Shown: positions 1 through 14,500 of the stretch, one piece after another | How positions within the stretch are numbered: position 1 is the first letter of the stretch | How the letters are laid out: every line of letters begins with the position of its first letter | DNA from: Phoronis australis | Lineage: Eukaryota > Phoronida > Phoronidae | DNA length: 64,000 nucleotides | Direction of reading: 5' to 3' | NCBI GenBank assembly: GCA_002633005.1 | Contig: NMRA01000076.1 | Coordinates: 81,284 to 145,283 of the forward strand | Made by a program: the position numbers and the translations under genes | Notes under the pieces: generated by a model | The model's input: the letters and a program-made list of their open reading frames with translations, nothing else | Told to the model about the DNA's origin: nothing | Database searches by the model: none

Positions 1-99
1 GCAGTTATGTGTATAGTCTCAGAGATTTTGCATTCTTGCTCAAGTGAATTTTAATTTTTTCAGAGATAATTGTGTGAAGCGTAAGACTAAATTTCTGTT

Positions 100-375
100 T
101 TAAGTTTTTTGTCAATTTTCATGAAACAGAGACTCTTGATCTCAAAAACGCGATTACAATTTTCGAGAATATTTCGTTTTCGTTTTATGCGACTTAAGGT
201 TTTTTCCTGAAAACCAAGTCCTATTTTTGATAGCCCCTCATGCAAAAATGTAATATTTTAACAGCAATTCCTAAAAGGTTTTGGAGTATAGTCCATGATA
301 TAAAGCATCTGAAAATTTTATATCAATCCGATCAACTGTTCATGAGATATGATGTTCCGTACGTAACATTAAGGT
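100..375 (+). repeat. Dispersed repeat family A, copy 1
   Basis: Shares with four other copies the path TCATTTCGTTTT-like, CAACTT, TTTTGATAGCCCCTCATGCAAAA, ATTCCTAAAAG and a GAGA(T/C)ATGATGTTCC end. No open frame or terminal inverted repeat is visible. The upstream edge may lie outside the window. Confidence 0.6.
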
Positions 376-3300
376 TTAAATTGAAAAAATAATGACACGC
401 TGCTGGTCAACTTGGCACAGCGCTGAGTACGAAGACAGGAACGTTACAGGCCCACATTGGGCACTCATCGTGTCATAGTTCCTTCGCCACACAGTCCTAC
501 AGTACTTCCCGACATACACGAAACTCTAATGCCCGGGTGTGTTGGCCCAGCAAGGATATAGCTTTTGAGACATATTCAGTAAATGGAAGTCTTTACGGAC
601 AGGAGAAATACTAACGAAATGTTCGTTATTGAATTGTTTTGATGCAGTACTTCGGTGTGGTCCTGATTCTGGGCTGTCATTGGTTTGCCCTGAATGACGC
701 AACACGTAATCCAACGATTGAGTTAACCGGCTGAGGCCAATCCGGAAAACCATAAATCCAATCTCGAACATTTAATAAGTAACGCTAGATGGCTCACACG
801 GTGTACTGCATTCTCCAATATTACCTAACATCGGCGGACTAATGTTTTCTAATTAGCGGTTTACGCAATAAGCTAACCGTTCAAAGCTTAACGCAGGAAT
901 ACGTACCTGTGTAGAGGAAAATAGCACAATTGACCTGACGCGTGGGTTAAGGAATATTGCCGGTGTAACGGCCTATAAACGCAATCGGGGGTTATTGTTG
1001 GGTGGTATAGATTCCTTGATATTATTAGCTTTGATCATAGTTATAAAACAACAAAATTAGTTGTGCTTTTGTGATTTTGAGTACAAATCGCTAGTTATCG
1101 GTGTTGTCTACCAGATATTCACTGAAATCTGAGAACTGATATCAAGGCCTGTGACCTGATCAGTTGAATACCATACCGCCATTTTTCGAGATGAGATCGC
1201 TTTGGGGAAAATCTCAGAAAATCATTTATTTCGCCGATAATGGGCGTTTGTCATGTCCTTGCGGCGAGTGCGTTCTCGCCTGGTCACTTGAGACTTACAC
1301 TGCATCACGTTTTCTATACGTCAAATATGGGAGGGCATGAATGGCGAAGGTCGAGTCAAATTTACTAGGCGGAGCCTTTATATTTTTAAATTTTGGGGTC
1401 TCGAGAAACTTCAATCCGGCATTAGCGGTCTTCATAATCGAAATAAAAAGAGCAAAAATTAATATCCAATGTGAGTCAAAACTAACTAATTAAAAAAGAG
1501 AACCAACGTCAAGACGATCCCATCGAATGGCTATGCATGTGAGTAGATTATGGCTATCGAAACTATAGCGTACATGTTACACTATATGCGCTGTTTCGTC
1601 GTAAAACGATTTTACAGTTATTAAGTGACCTAAAGGTCATATTGTTCGTCATCATCTTTAACATCACATCAGTCTGTTTTGGAACCCTATACTCGTTTGT
1701 TAACAAGGAATGGACGAAATTAACTGTAGGACTTGTATCTCAGATGAGTGGCTTTTCGGCGTGCCGGATTCCCCTACGAAAGGGTTTTGACAAGTTTGGT
1801 TTTGCGTCCGGTTAATGGGCTAAAATTGTTCAGAAACTCCTACGGAATCGTTACGTTAATCAGTGAGCCGTTTTTAGACCAAACCCAGTCTACAAAAGAG
1901 CGACTATATAATTGAAACTTCCTGTACTAAATAGGTCCCTTTTCAAGTCCACTTTCCAAAATGGGTGGGTAGTCTATTATTCTAGCTGCAGCCTTGGTAA
2001 AAGTCGAGTGCCGCCCGGGACTTTCATCTTAGACATGGTCTCCAGTCACAGCTTCTATCAGAGATTCTTTCCAGGCAAATGGCCTCTGTGATCTACTGAG
2101 CAACAGACAAATGTAAGAAAACATCCTCCCTTAGTGTGACGATAAGTAAAGGTCATTTGCCGGGTGTCTTCATATCACTGGGTAACAACACACGCACTCA
2201 CGTATGCCTGCTGTATGTACTATATGTGTGGTTACAAATCTGTTTAATAAAATTAATCTCCTAAGCCAAAATAACTCCAATACAAACGCCTGTACATTCT
2301 TTGTAGCAGCGTAAAATCTCAGTACCTTTCCGGGTTTAATTCTTAGCATCTCGTTTACTCGACAAATACGTGATATATTAAAAAGATAAAACAAAAATTT
2401 TCTAATCACCGAGTCAGTGATTTGATCTATTAGACATGCACTCATAACTGGAAATGAACTGAATAAAAATATTTACTATGGGACAATTTAAATTTTGTTT
2501 CTGTCAAGCACACTTGGCCTTGACTATCACATCAGCCACTGTTCACATCAGGTACGTGTCAACCCACCAACTGTTGAGTGCGCCTTGCATGGGAGCCGAT
2601 GGAGGTGTAAAGTGTAGCGCACTCGTCCCTACTGTCGTCGATTTAAATGTCCATTTAGTATTCTGCATAGAAAATACGTTACATCTACGTAAACTCTTCG
2701 TTTTCATCCACAAAAACTCTCTAATTTCGCCACACTACGTAAACATGTATTTGTCGAGAAACCTCTGAAAGGCTAAAATACGTCCCTTGCATGCTTCCAA
2801 GCAATAGTCAACATCGTGAAATAACATTCCTGGTAATAGATCCAGAGTCTTTGTGTAATCGTTCAGTTTGTTATTAGAGTAATGTTCAGGTGATATATGC
2901 CTGTTTTACCTGACTACGCATTGGTACGGTTTTCTTCTTTCCTGATAAGTAAACACGAAACTCTAACGAACGCGTTGTCAGTTGTTTTGTTTACTTTCCA
3001 TATTGGGTCGCATTCATAAAACGAAAAATGTTCTAATAGTTGTCAGTTTTAATCAATATCATGCTGTACAATAGCAATTGCTTTTGACTGACAGTGAATG
3101 AGCGTCTGGCCACATGCATTTGTCAGATTGTGCGAGTGACCGCCGACGGTGTCCAGTGACAGCTGTAGGGACGACAGCATTCTTAATGTATAAGATGACG
3201 GGTGAAATTCATAATTGTTCGTCTGAACGCGAAGGCGTTCAAACAATGACGTTTTCATATTTAAAGATGAAACCGGCACGCAACTTTTAAATTTCTTTCA

Positions 3301-6300
3301 CAGTTGCTGGAAAGGTTTTTGTTGTGCTTTGCTTTGTTTCATGGGCTGTTAACATGATTTAATATGACGTCATCTTGACGTTTTGGACCCAGTCCAATAC
3401 AATTAAAAACGTTGATAATAATTGGGCCACATTTGCTAAACACTTCGAAAATTGGTAACTGGCCATGGGCTTGGTCAATCGTAACTCCCCGGGAGCATAC
3501 AATGGGTGCACGGCTGCACACCAACTAATCTTAACACATGATTTTGTAAAGATTTCAAGTGCCTGAATCCCAAAACACGGCATTTTTTGAAAATGCGAAA
3601 TGGCTGTGCATTTCTATTGCTATATTTGTGGACCAAAATCTCGTCATATTAGACTCAGATACGTCATGACTAAACATTCCAATATGAAGTCCACTTGAGA
3701 TAAGCTATTGGTCAAAAGGCAATAGCTGAAGTACAGTTTTAAGAATTATTCGTATTGACAAAACTAACACAAAGCGGATTACGTGTAAATACGGACTAGA
3801 TGATGTCTGTACGGACCTGACCGACAAGAGCTCTCGTAGGAAAGTCATGGTTTGACAATCGATCGTAAAGAGCTTGAGAAGAGAAATTCAGTGCACAAAT
3901 CCTAGTACTCTGAAGCCCGGGCTGTGTAATGGTTTACAGGGGTAAAGGCAACAGCGATGTCCCACTAAACTCTAACTCGAACCCTGCGCAATAAAAGTTT
4001 CTTTGCTGTTACACGAGACAATAAAATCATCTATATAACTTTGTTCCTAAACCACAGTATTTAATTCCATCCTACATTGATTTAAATAAGTTTTTAGTCT
4101 TGAAGTCAACTACAGGCCCGGATTTTCTGACAAGGGTCCAAGGGGAGCCACAGAGGCCAGTTAAACCGTGCCCCCTATGTTTTCGCGGGGCTCCGCTCTG
4201 GGGAAGTCTTATCTTGGTTAAAACTGTTTTTGTTATGATAATTACATGGACGACAAAATGCAAATATTTCGGGTAGAAAATTTCTGAAAATGGATAAGCA
4301 ATGATTATGAGGCGCACTCCCTTGCTCGACGTTATACCCCTTATATCAACATTTTTAGTAACTACAATAGAAGTGGGATATTGTAGCTCTGAACAAATGT
4401 GAAAATTTTAATGACGATACAGGTAATGTTGGAATCAAATGTGATGAACTTTTCTTTTCCAAGTGCATCCCTAACACAGGTGGCGATGCGGAAACAATTT
4501 CTTAGCAAGTGGTTACCGAAGGCCTCCATTTTGCAAAAGCGTCGTTGTCAAACCATAAGTAAGGCGCATTCGCCAGGAAACAACTCGTTAATTGCCTTAT
4601 GGAAGCCACTGCAGTAAATTTCGCCACATTCATAAACCACGATATCACTTTTTACTTGTTAGACTCCACTCGACTTTTAATTGATACTATAGCTGGTTTG
4701 GGGTCAAAGATCCCAACACTCGACTCATTTTGAGTTCTACTCGACTGTTCGAGTTTATAACACTAGAGAATAATCTTTTTGGCTGATAAGTGATAACTTT
4801 GCCTTTCTATTAGTTAGCAATTGAACTCACAGTGATCGAATCAACAGCACAGCAGTCTCAAGAATATATAGAGGCTCTTAGCATTGGCTTGTACAGATCA
4901 GCAAGTCACAATACACATTCAGCTCGTAATTTCCGAAACGAATCGCGAACTAGCAAATGTTTGATTATCGACTTCGGTTAGGTAATTCAAATAAGTTTTG
5001 AAGAAAGTACTATAACCAGATGACCATAACAAAATACTTACATAAATGCTGATATTTAACGCAGTCTTCGTCCTAACTGTTATCGGTTACTATGCGGTTT
5101 CGACACATCCGTCATTCCAGGTTGGGCTTGTGACAGTCCACGGTGAAATTACGACAGACATAGACTCGCCCAAAAGGGGACGAGCAATAATTTTGTGCAC
5201 AGGTAGTCGAGTATATCTTGTCAAGATTGTTGTCACATTTAGTTTGTAAGCATTGGATAACATAAAAAATTAGTTTCGGGTCAATATTATAAAACACTTG
5301 AATACGTTGCATTTGCCGTTTGTTTGTCGAGAGATATACCCCATAACAAAAGAACTAAACTCGCTTAAATTCAGCGACCCCTGTTATGAAGAACGGCACT
5401 TGTGTTGATGTGAAGTCGAGCCCGAAAATCATTTCAAAGGCCCAATTGTTGTTCAGACGTGCGCGTCAAAAGCCAACAATCAACATAAACTTTTGTTCCT
5501 ACAAAGACCATGATTATTATAGCGTAACTTAGGAGACGATTACAATCATTGCTAACGGAATGTTTATAAAGAAAACATATCGATTAAGGAACTTCATTTA
5601 TGTCGCACAACCTTTATATTTAATAGAATGATATATTGTGTGAAGATCGAGCGAGTTGTGTCAAATTTCACAAGAAAAAAAGTGTCGCATCAAGCCGGTT
5701 TCACAATAGATCATTTTGGAACGGAGCTTGCGCGATGTGTGTCAGTCGTTATCTTCTTGCGTACTGCAATGGCAGGCAATTTTAATAAAAACTTTTTCTA
5801 GTTAACGAGGCTGCAAATTTAGATTGTTTAAAAACAGTAGGCCTCTAATTTTTTCCAGATGAGTGTTACATTTAGAATGTTTGATTACACTGAAAAAGAG
5901 ACCATACACGACATTTGTACTACAATAGTATTGTCTACCAGCTTCAAAACTTGCAAGTAGTGCTGGTCTAAACACTATATATGTATTAGACGGCACGAAA
6001 AGGAAAATAGTTTAGACCTACCTAAGACCAATATTACTCTCAGGACTTACGAAACGTCCAGGCGAACTACAAAGATCGTGGATAAAGGTCAACACTGTTC
6101 ATAGCTGAGATTTTGATCATTAGCGAGGAGTAGACCAGAGACTGATTTTTGTTCACTCAATGACAAGGTGTTCTAGACATTTCCCGAATGTTTTTTAGTT
6201 TAAATCATTTACGGTTACAACACTGATTCCAAGTTGTTTCTTTTTCAGATTCGAGTGATTTCTGTTTGGTTGAAACCATGCTCAATAACCTGGCTCGTCT

Positions 6301-8506
6301 CGGCGGTCTCCAGCAATAAAGAGATGCCAGTTTTTCCAAATATAAGAGGAAGTTTAAGATCAGTTTTGTGGTCGCTAGTCTAAATCACGTATTTGGTTTC
6401 TATAACGGAAGGCCGAGTGATGGCAGTGTTGAAACACAGAATTGTAACTCGTGCGTGTCGCAAGAATTCCAAAGCGTCGCTACGCACTTCGCGCAAGTTA
6501 TTCCGTAAGTGGTGTAAGTTCTGCAAAGAAGTTGGGGTTACTTTTATCGCTAATATCGTCAGAACACGTGTTGCCACCCGGTGTCAGTGTCTTGAAGAGT
6601 CCAGCCAACCTTTCACCAAAGCCAACAGTTTTCTTTTTGCTTTGTGGCTTTAGCTTTTAGTCTGCAATTGAGCAGGCTACGGTTTTCTGTCAAAATACAA
6701 TGTACTCAAGAAATAGCCACCAGAAATGGGCAAAATAGAAATATGGCGTATGGGCATGAAGTATAGCATAAATCTAATAACAACATTTGCGAACAACTAA
6801 AAATATAAGAATACTTGAAAAACACTTTCTTTCAAGTCATTCACAATTCTTTGAAAATAGGGAAATAACTAAAGCGATTTGCATACCATATCATAATCCA
6901 TTGCTGCAACATAACAGACAACTAACATGCAAAAATAGAACTGAGTATGCCTAGTAACCAAATTACCATTTGAAAATATAAATAAAGGATAAAGTGCATA
7001 TTTAGTTGAAATTTGATTTTGGTAGTGTCAATATCAGAGAATGTCGTTTGTAGTTCAAGATGTCTATTCAGTACTTTGAACAGACTAACTCTCTATTCCA
7101 CAATTAACGTAGTTTTCAAAACAGTAGAAGGCCCCATCAGCAGTTTACGGATCTATTTAAAATTTGAGCCTGCATTTATTTCATTTCGTGTTATCCTGGG
7201 AAGAGAAATTTTGTTTAACTTGGGAATTGACAGGGCTACATCTGAATCAGAAAATTGTTTAAAGTTATTTTTCAACTTAATACATTCGATTTACTATTTA
7301 TATATTGTCAAGGTTTGCCCATAGACAAAAGAATGTAGAATTAACATTTGAATTGATTTTATGAATGAAGATAGATCACTGGGTTTTTTACCCGTTACGC
7401 TACTGATTTCCAAACGATCGTTGAAACAGAGACATCTAGTGTTCAAAAACTAAGCTAGTTTTGTACTTCTCTGCATGCTCAGTGGGACTCCGATTCCACG
7501 CAGCCAACAGTCTATTTATATTCAAACAATGTTTGTAAGACACCTTAGGGGTAATCGGAATCTTTTCTAGTGACGTAACAAAGAACCCGGATTGGCAAAG
7601 AAGTCGGTAAGGTACCAATTACGTAATGACACACCCTGCTGCCGGCTGCCAATGAAAAAGATGCGACCAACGCATGAGCGATATACACGTAAAGAATATA
7701 CGGAGGCTCCTTTAAAATGGAAATGTACAGGGTAAGCGATTTCAATCTTTTATTCATCCCGATATCTTTAATTGTCTGTTACAGAAGTTTTTGTAAGCGT
7801 TGTTGGGCTCGCGCAATTCCGTATGATCAAACTTGATAATTTATGTAAATGATCACACTTCAGCTATGATAAAAATGGAAGCATTTTTTTTAATGTAAGA
7901 TGTCCATGGTGACGTTATGAACAATGGGTATGATTCGCTGAAACCCGTTGTCAGTTCAGTTGCAAGATCGTGACTGCCTTATTGTCTTACCCGCTTCGGT
8001 TTTCCCACGTCAGTGAGTGGGTGAATGATTTCATCGTCAGGTCATCTTCGATGAAGAATGTAGAGTAAATTAAACGTGGCATTACAAATCTTCTCGTAGA
8101 TCGCGAGACTGCAAGGTGCTCATTTTTATGTTCAATGTCCAGATCAGTGAAAAGACTACGAGGGAGGCTGCTCAAAGCCCGCCGGGTGTGAGAGAGAGAA
8201 GAGCGAGTGGTAGACTGAGCCCTGGCAAAGGCGTAGAACAAATTTCAGAGTTCGAGGTTAGTGTTGTAGTCAAGGGTTATTGTTGACTCATTATTGGCGT
8301 GGTCGAATCTTGGGGTGGGATTGTTGACATTTTGCGAAATAAGAAACCAGATGGATTGTCCCACTTCCCTTGGCGTCACGGCGATAGCCTGTCAATGCAC
8401 AGCGTGAATCTGCCACGGAGAGCTGCGCGTCTCGAATGCAAATGAGCTCAGCTCATAGCTCAAGTCAGCTGTAAAATGGATTTGAGAGTATTTTGCTTTG
8501 AGAGGC
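376..8506. other. Unrecognised, mostly non-coding stretch
   Basis: Open frames are all shorter than about 105 codons and none shows a recognisable domain, convincing splice context or family motif. A short CAGGCCCGGATTT sequence near 4115 resembles ends of hAT-like elements. I see no RNA gene. It may contain the promoter and 5' leader of the SLC6 gene. Confidence 0.5.
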
Positions 8507-8543
8507 ATGGATGCGAATGTCTCACTTCCTTTATCTGGTGAAC
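8507..8543 (+). CDS. SLC6 candidate first coding exon
   Basis: A short open segment encodes [12 protein letters not shown] and ends in phase 1 at a GTAAAT donor. It joins in frame to the next exon only if that exon uses the acceptor ending at 9078, giving ...[19 protein letters not shown]. Short cytoplasmic N-termini ending in a basic, tryptophan-containing stretch are usual in SLC6. The join is inferred from phase and position alone, because a 37-base exon carries little evidence. An upstream first exon elsewhere in 1-9000 is an alternative. Confidence 0.4.
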
Positions 8544-11500
8544 GTAAATCCCCTATAACATGCGCGCGATGTGATCAAGTGCTTAGCTGATCGTCCTCGG
8601 TAGCTAGCCAATGAAAATTGAACAGTGCACCACCTGACAACAACAAATCTCTCTTTCTAACCATGTATACCATAATTACACCGTTTACTACGAACGTCAA
8701 CCAAACGGCAACAGGTCGTTGGGCATTTTGCTCGCTGTACGTTTAGGTAACGCACATCGAGCTATGAGCTGAGCAAAAAGTTTATTTGTGGACGGCAGCT
8801 CAGCTCGTGGTTATTTGTGTATTCTGGCACTAAGACTTCATGATGGTTTTAGACGTGCTTTTTGCTTGCACAGCAGTCGTGCACTGAAATCCTAAAGCTG
8901 TGGTTTCTAGTGAGAAAACGAAACATTCATTATTAGACTGCAGTATGGCGTTACGAAGAAAACAAGTTTGACAGAAATTCTAATTTCTTAATTGAAATCA
9001 ATACACTTTAATGAAGTTTATCAATAAAGCCAGCCAGACAAATGTTGTTTTGGGTTTAATTTATTTTGTGGTAGGTAGTCCAGCGGCGTTCCAAAAGAGG
9101 GCATTGGGGCTCTAAATCCGAGTTCTTGCTGGCGTGCATCGGATGGTCAGTGGGAATAGGCAACGTGTGGCGGTTTCCTTATCTGGCGTATTCAAATGGA
9201 GGAGGTAAACTCTGGCGTCTCTTCATGAGAAGTAACTTAAGACTTAAAACAGGAATTTGGACTTACGCTCCCCACAACCATTTCTGAAAAATAATTAAAC
9301 CCCACTTGAGCAAAACTTCAAAGTCTCTGCGAATATACTTGTAAGTGCTAGTTGGTGAGATAGTTTCTATAAATTATTTCAAGACTGTGATGCGCTCATA
9401 ATTACTTCATTAAATCTTTATTCAACACTTGCGAAGTGGGAGTGTAAGACCAAATCGTTGTCTTAAGTCACTTCTCAGGAAAGAGGTCCCTGGGCTGACT
9501 TAAGACTGAAGATTTAAGACTTAAGACCTAAGACTTAAGGTAAAAAATTTGTCCAAGTTAAGACCGAAACTCGGGCTCACTTAAAACCGAAGACGACAAT
9601 TCAGAAAAGATCGTTTCATGAATATAAAGTCGGCGAGACAGTGACTAGTCTTGGTCTTGCAACTCCTTAATTACATTTTGGATACAATTAAGATCTCGCT
9701 TGCTTGAGAGGACCCTGGTATGGATGGGAAATATTATTTCTCATGTACCAGTAAGCCGCACTTCTATTGTCTCTACGGCATTCGCAAGTTCTTGAATCGA
9801 AAGCAGACGATCTTCAAGTTGAATTGTTTAGGGACATTAGATTCACTGGGTCTTCCCCAAATATCAGCATGAGTAACATTCCAAGCACGTGATTTCTCTA
9901 ACTCGCCTTGAGAGTGTGTTGCGAGTTTTCGGAACGCAGGGCTGCCTTGACTACAGACAGATTTTTGTAGCAATCCCACACTTGTCCAATTTACGAGAAC
10001 TGGGCTGCATTCCGCAGGGCTAGTGTCTTGCAGATTTAGCGAGATCACGTGAGCCTTCGCGAGATATCTGGGGATGTTCCAGATTTTCTGAAGGCTCTTT
10101 TGCATACAGAGTTGACGTACAAATGAGGCTATTGGGAATTCTTGAAAACATTGCAAGTCAAACGTAAACCTGTGTTAGGGAAGTTTTGCAAAATATGGAT
10201 AGTATGTTGTGCAATTAGACGTTCTTGTATGTGTTAATTTCAACTTTACAGGTGCATTTTTAATTCCCTACTTGGTCATGCTTCTTCTTGCTGGGAAACC
10301 GATGTACTTCATGGAGCTAGTCTTTGGTCAGTTTGTTGGACTCGGGTCACTGACAGTGTGGAGCTGTGCCCCAATTGCGAAAGGTACAAGTTTTTAGCAT
10401 CGCGTGTTCTGGTGATGCGTTTTCGCGGATGAGTGACAGCTGGTCTGCTGGAAACTAACTCCTTTTGTTACATTCCGGAAAAGTGAGTTGTTTCACTTGA
10501 ATGTTGCCCCGTTCTAATCATGGAGTAATACTTCATTACTTATGGCAACAAATGTCATCGGGCCTTTAGGAAAGGTGGTCGTTGCTAAGAGAAAACCTTC
10601 TTGGCGATAGGTAGTTACATGTAGGCCTACACTGGCATTCAGTGACGTAGTGAGAGGTATTCGACACGAAGATGCGGAGTGGGTGATGCCCTCTGCCGTG
10701 AGAATATTGTTTGTTTGTAGAAATACAATTATTATGCACCCACAAAAATTGTGGTCGCATATAATCAGCACCTCAATCGCCCGTCTTCCTTCCTGTAACC
10801 TTCGTCCCGAGTCATGACTTTGGCTTGTTCGTCGATTTTTTCATAAACAGGTTGAAGGATCTTGACGACATATAGCACAAAATTATATAATATGACGACG
10901 TTGGGCCGGCATCAGTCGTGGTACCCCTTTTTGGCCGTTCCTAAATTTCGACAAGAAATTCATTATCGGTTAGTTGTTGGTGAAACGACTTAACGAATTT
11001 GGAAGTGGCGCATGTTGAATTCCACAAAATAATTAAGTCTACTTTGTGAAGTTTCATAGTTGCTACACATATCTTCTTTTCTTTTCTTTTCAGGAGTTGG
11101 TTATGCCATGGTGACGCTGTCCCTCATTGTGGCAGTATATTACAATGTCATTATGAGCTACACTCTTTTCTATATGTTCGCATCGATGCAAGCGACTCTA
11201 CCGTGGACTAAGTGTGGACAGGTAATTCATAGCTAAGAAGAATATTCGTACTCGAACACAGGATCAAAAGGCGTGTAATTGGCTGCGTTTTATGAGCACG
11301 TCATTTTTGTTTCGAATAATGTTGGGTTCGATGGCAGATGAAGTTCCACATGAAAAAAGTGAAGCCTGCCTTAAATTCTAGTTAATGTCAAGCTACACTG
11401 TAACAGTGCGATTGACAGATGTGAACACATTGGGGATTTTTTGTTTTTTCTAAAGATAATGAGAGTTTTGAAGCACCAATTTTTTTACCAATAAAATGAA

Positions 11501-14500
11501 TGGAAATATGACAGTAGCTTGTGTATTTCGTGGCGTTTTGTTTACGCCAAAAAGTCCAGTGTGGAAACGAATTTGTTTTTTTTTAGACTCAAATAAACTG
11601 TTCTAGGAATGGAATAGTGTAAACTGCGTGGTTCGCCGACAGCCATTGCCGTCCTGTATATCCAATTGGACACTGGCCAATCCAGAAGAGGCTTGCATAT
11701 GTCCGGTCAATGCCTCCACACCGGCATTGCTGTTGTCGAACTGTTCCTGCACTGGAAACGCTTCTGTGGACACGTTCTATCTCAATTGCGTCAACACTTC
11801 ATTGGCTGGCAAACCTGTGTCAGCAAGCGAAGAGTATTGGACGTGAGCTTGTTTCTCTTCGTTGATAACAGTATTGGGTGAAATGTTCATAATACCGGTA
11901 CTTTGATTTGTGTCCATCAATCATTTTGTTTGATTAGTAATTGAAAAGGTTCAACACTGGAGGGCAGTCACCCGTCCCTTTTCTTCTAGAACCCCAGTGT
12001 TTCAAAGTGTTTACTTTTATTTGCTTTTAGTCGATACGTACTGGATCTTTCACCCCGTATAGAGGATATTGGGGAACTTCGGTGGTCACTGACCCTGTGT
12101 CTTCTGCTTTCCTGGATTGTTGTATTTCTGTGTCTCGTCAAAGGCGTTAGGTCTGCCGGAAAGGTAACGTATCGTATCAGTCGTTCAGTCCACGGAGTCC
12201 AATCTTTGTACTCGAAATCGAATTCAAAACTATATGTTTTACAGTGTTCGTTCAACTTTCGTGTGAACTCAAGAAACGTGTCTCACCACCCTGTGCTCGA
12301 GTGTAAGCTAAATTTTCGAACCCTTACTCAAGTAACACTTGAGTCCTATAAAAAGTGGCTCTAATTTACCTAACCCTTTTATACGCTACCTGTCTTAATC
12401 ATGTCATTTTTTTCTCATTGTCATAAATACTCTCACTGTTTAGAGTCATTTCATCTCTCTTAGTTAAATTTTCACAATTGTTTGTCATTTATTTATTGTC
12501 TTAATTTTCAACCTGTTTTAATCGTATCTTTTTCACGTATATTTAATTGTTGTTTTATTACTTCATTGTATTGTATTACTGTTTTTGTTGTTGAGGGCCC
12601 TCCTGGAAAGCAGTCCTGTCACTGAAGAGGCCACCCTCATTTTAAATATCACAATAATTAAAAATAAATAAAATAAAATTTCTGAAACGAGGCCATTTTG
12701 TCAGATGTTTTTACCGAACTAAATTACAGCCTGGCTTGTGGAGTACGATTCAGCACGTCCCGAAGGTAAATGGCACATAGTAATCCAGTGTTTCTTAATA
12801 TACGAAGCTTTTGTCAAATTAACCCTCAAATGTCAAAAAATAAGTGGAAGAGCGGTAAAACACACGGGTTGCATCAAAACACTGATAAGACAAAAGTTCA
12901 CCGTCAGAGTCAAGAATGTCACAATTTTATACACCCTTTTTGTACAAGACTGTAAAAAGTTAGATTGTTATCAATTAATGTAGTTGAATTATACAATACC
13001 TTAATCGTTCGTGAAAAAGTCCTCCAAACTAAAAAAAGAATTGTTCTCGTTCCATTTAGCTACGCATGGTGTTGCCTTCGTTTCCTCTTGCAGGTGGTCT
13101 ACTTCACGGCTACGTTTCCTTACGTCATACTCCTTGTACTTCTTGTCCGCGGAGTCACGTTAGATGGCGCGCGGGAAGGAGTATTGTATTTTATTACACC
13201 CACTTGGGAGAAACTCCTGGATGTCAACGTAAGTATTGCAGCATTTTAAATGGTAATCTTTGAAATTAGTGTCATGCCGCTTTATACGTCAGGAGTCCTT
13301 GCAGTTAGCGTTTCTGACTACTCTTCAGGCAATAACGTGGGAATTGATGTACCTCTGCTTAGTTTCTGTCGCCTCCTATTTTCAGTTGAGACGCGTTCAT
13401 ATCTGTCCTTAGATACTCTGAACATAAAAGTTAACAAAGAAAGTTTTTTTGGAGCACAAATACTCATCTTCGAGTCATTCTGAAGAAACTGCGGATTTTT
13501 CGTTGTTCTCGTGGGTTCTGTAGTAAATCATTAATCTTGAGATAACGAATTTACCCGCTCTATGCAAAGTACTATGTCACGTGTGTAAAATATTGTCTAA
13601 AGTTGTTGAACATGCCACCTACTAGATACGTTAAAAGAAGAAAACAACTCTAAAATGGGTTGACTGCCTGTGCAAATGTGCCTGTTTAATTTTTGTTTTT
13701 TGTTTGTTGTACTCTGGGTCAGAGGCCTTTAATACAAATAAACGTAACTATGATGATGATAATGATGAGATAACGAAGCACGACTGACGTCATAGTTATT
13801 CAATTTCGTTGAATGAGGTCAGTAAAAGTTGTTGTCGGCTCTACAGGTTTGGAAAGATGCTGCCGGGCAAATGTTCTTCTCGCTAGGTGTCGCCTGGGGA
13901 GGACTAATTATGTTTGGCAGCTACAATAAGTTCAGCAATAATGTTTACAAGTAAGTTTACTCTGGTATTGTTAAATTTATGTCGGTGGCATGTCTAACTG
14001 GTTCATAGTTTGACGGTTAACGCATTGATGTAACGCCGAGTACAACACATTTTAACACTCGATACACCTAGCCTTCAATATCGGGGCTCGAATTCTTGAC
14101 GTTGTGGAAGTTTTGGTAACAAGAACACGGGAGGACTAAAAAAAAAAACCGGGGCACCACTGTGAATTGCGCGTTTGTGCTTGTTTAATGCACTGTTGTC
14201 ACATTTTCTCGGACCTTGTGTTTCTCGGAGGCGGACCTTTTTGGCCACTTCGCCAACTGGGGGAGCTCGCATGCGATAGAAAAAAGGGAAAGCCCCGTGT
14301 CATTTTAACGATGGTGCTCTACCAGAATTTGAAAAAGTAAGTAAAAAAATTCATGTTAAATTAACTTTATTTTGGACGTTACGTCGAAAGAGCATCATTT
14401 CTGAATAAGTATCGATTGAACTGGATCCCGATGGAATTCGTTTCGATAGTATGTCAATGACAATCCCTGGTTCCATCCTGGCGTTTCCATACATGTACAC

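Noticed and set aside
6380-6577. Protein-like minus-strand frame (SLQNLHHLRNNLREVRSDAL...)
   Set aside because: Also open on the other strand; no splice signals or homologous motif recognised.
9773-10156. 127-codon minus-strand frame
   Set aside because: Lies in an SLC6 intron. No domain or splice support; composition looks like a repeat with CTCGCGA phrases.
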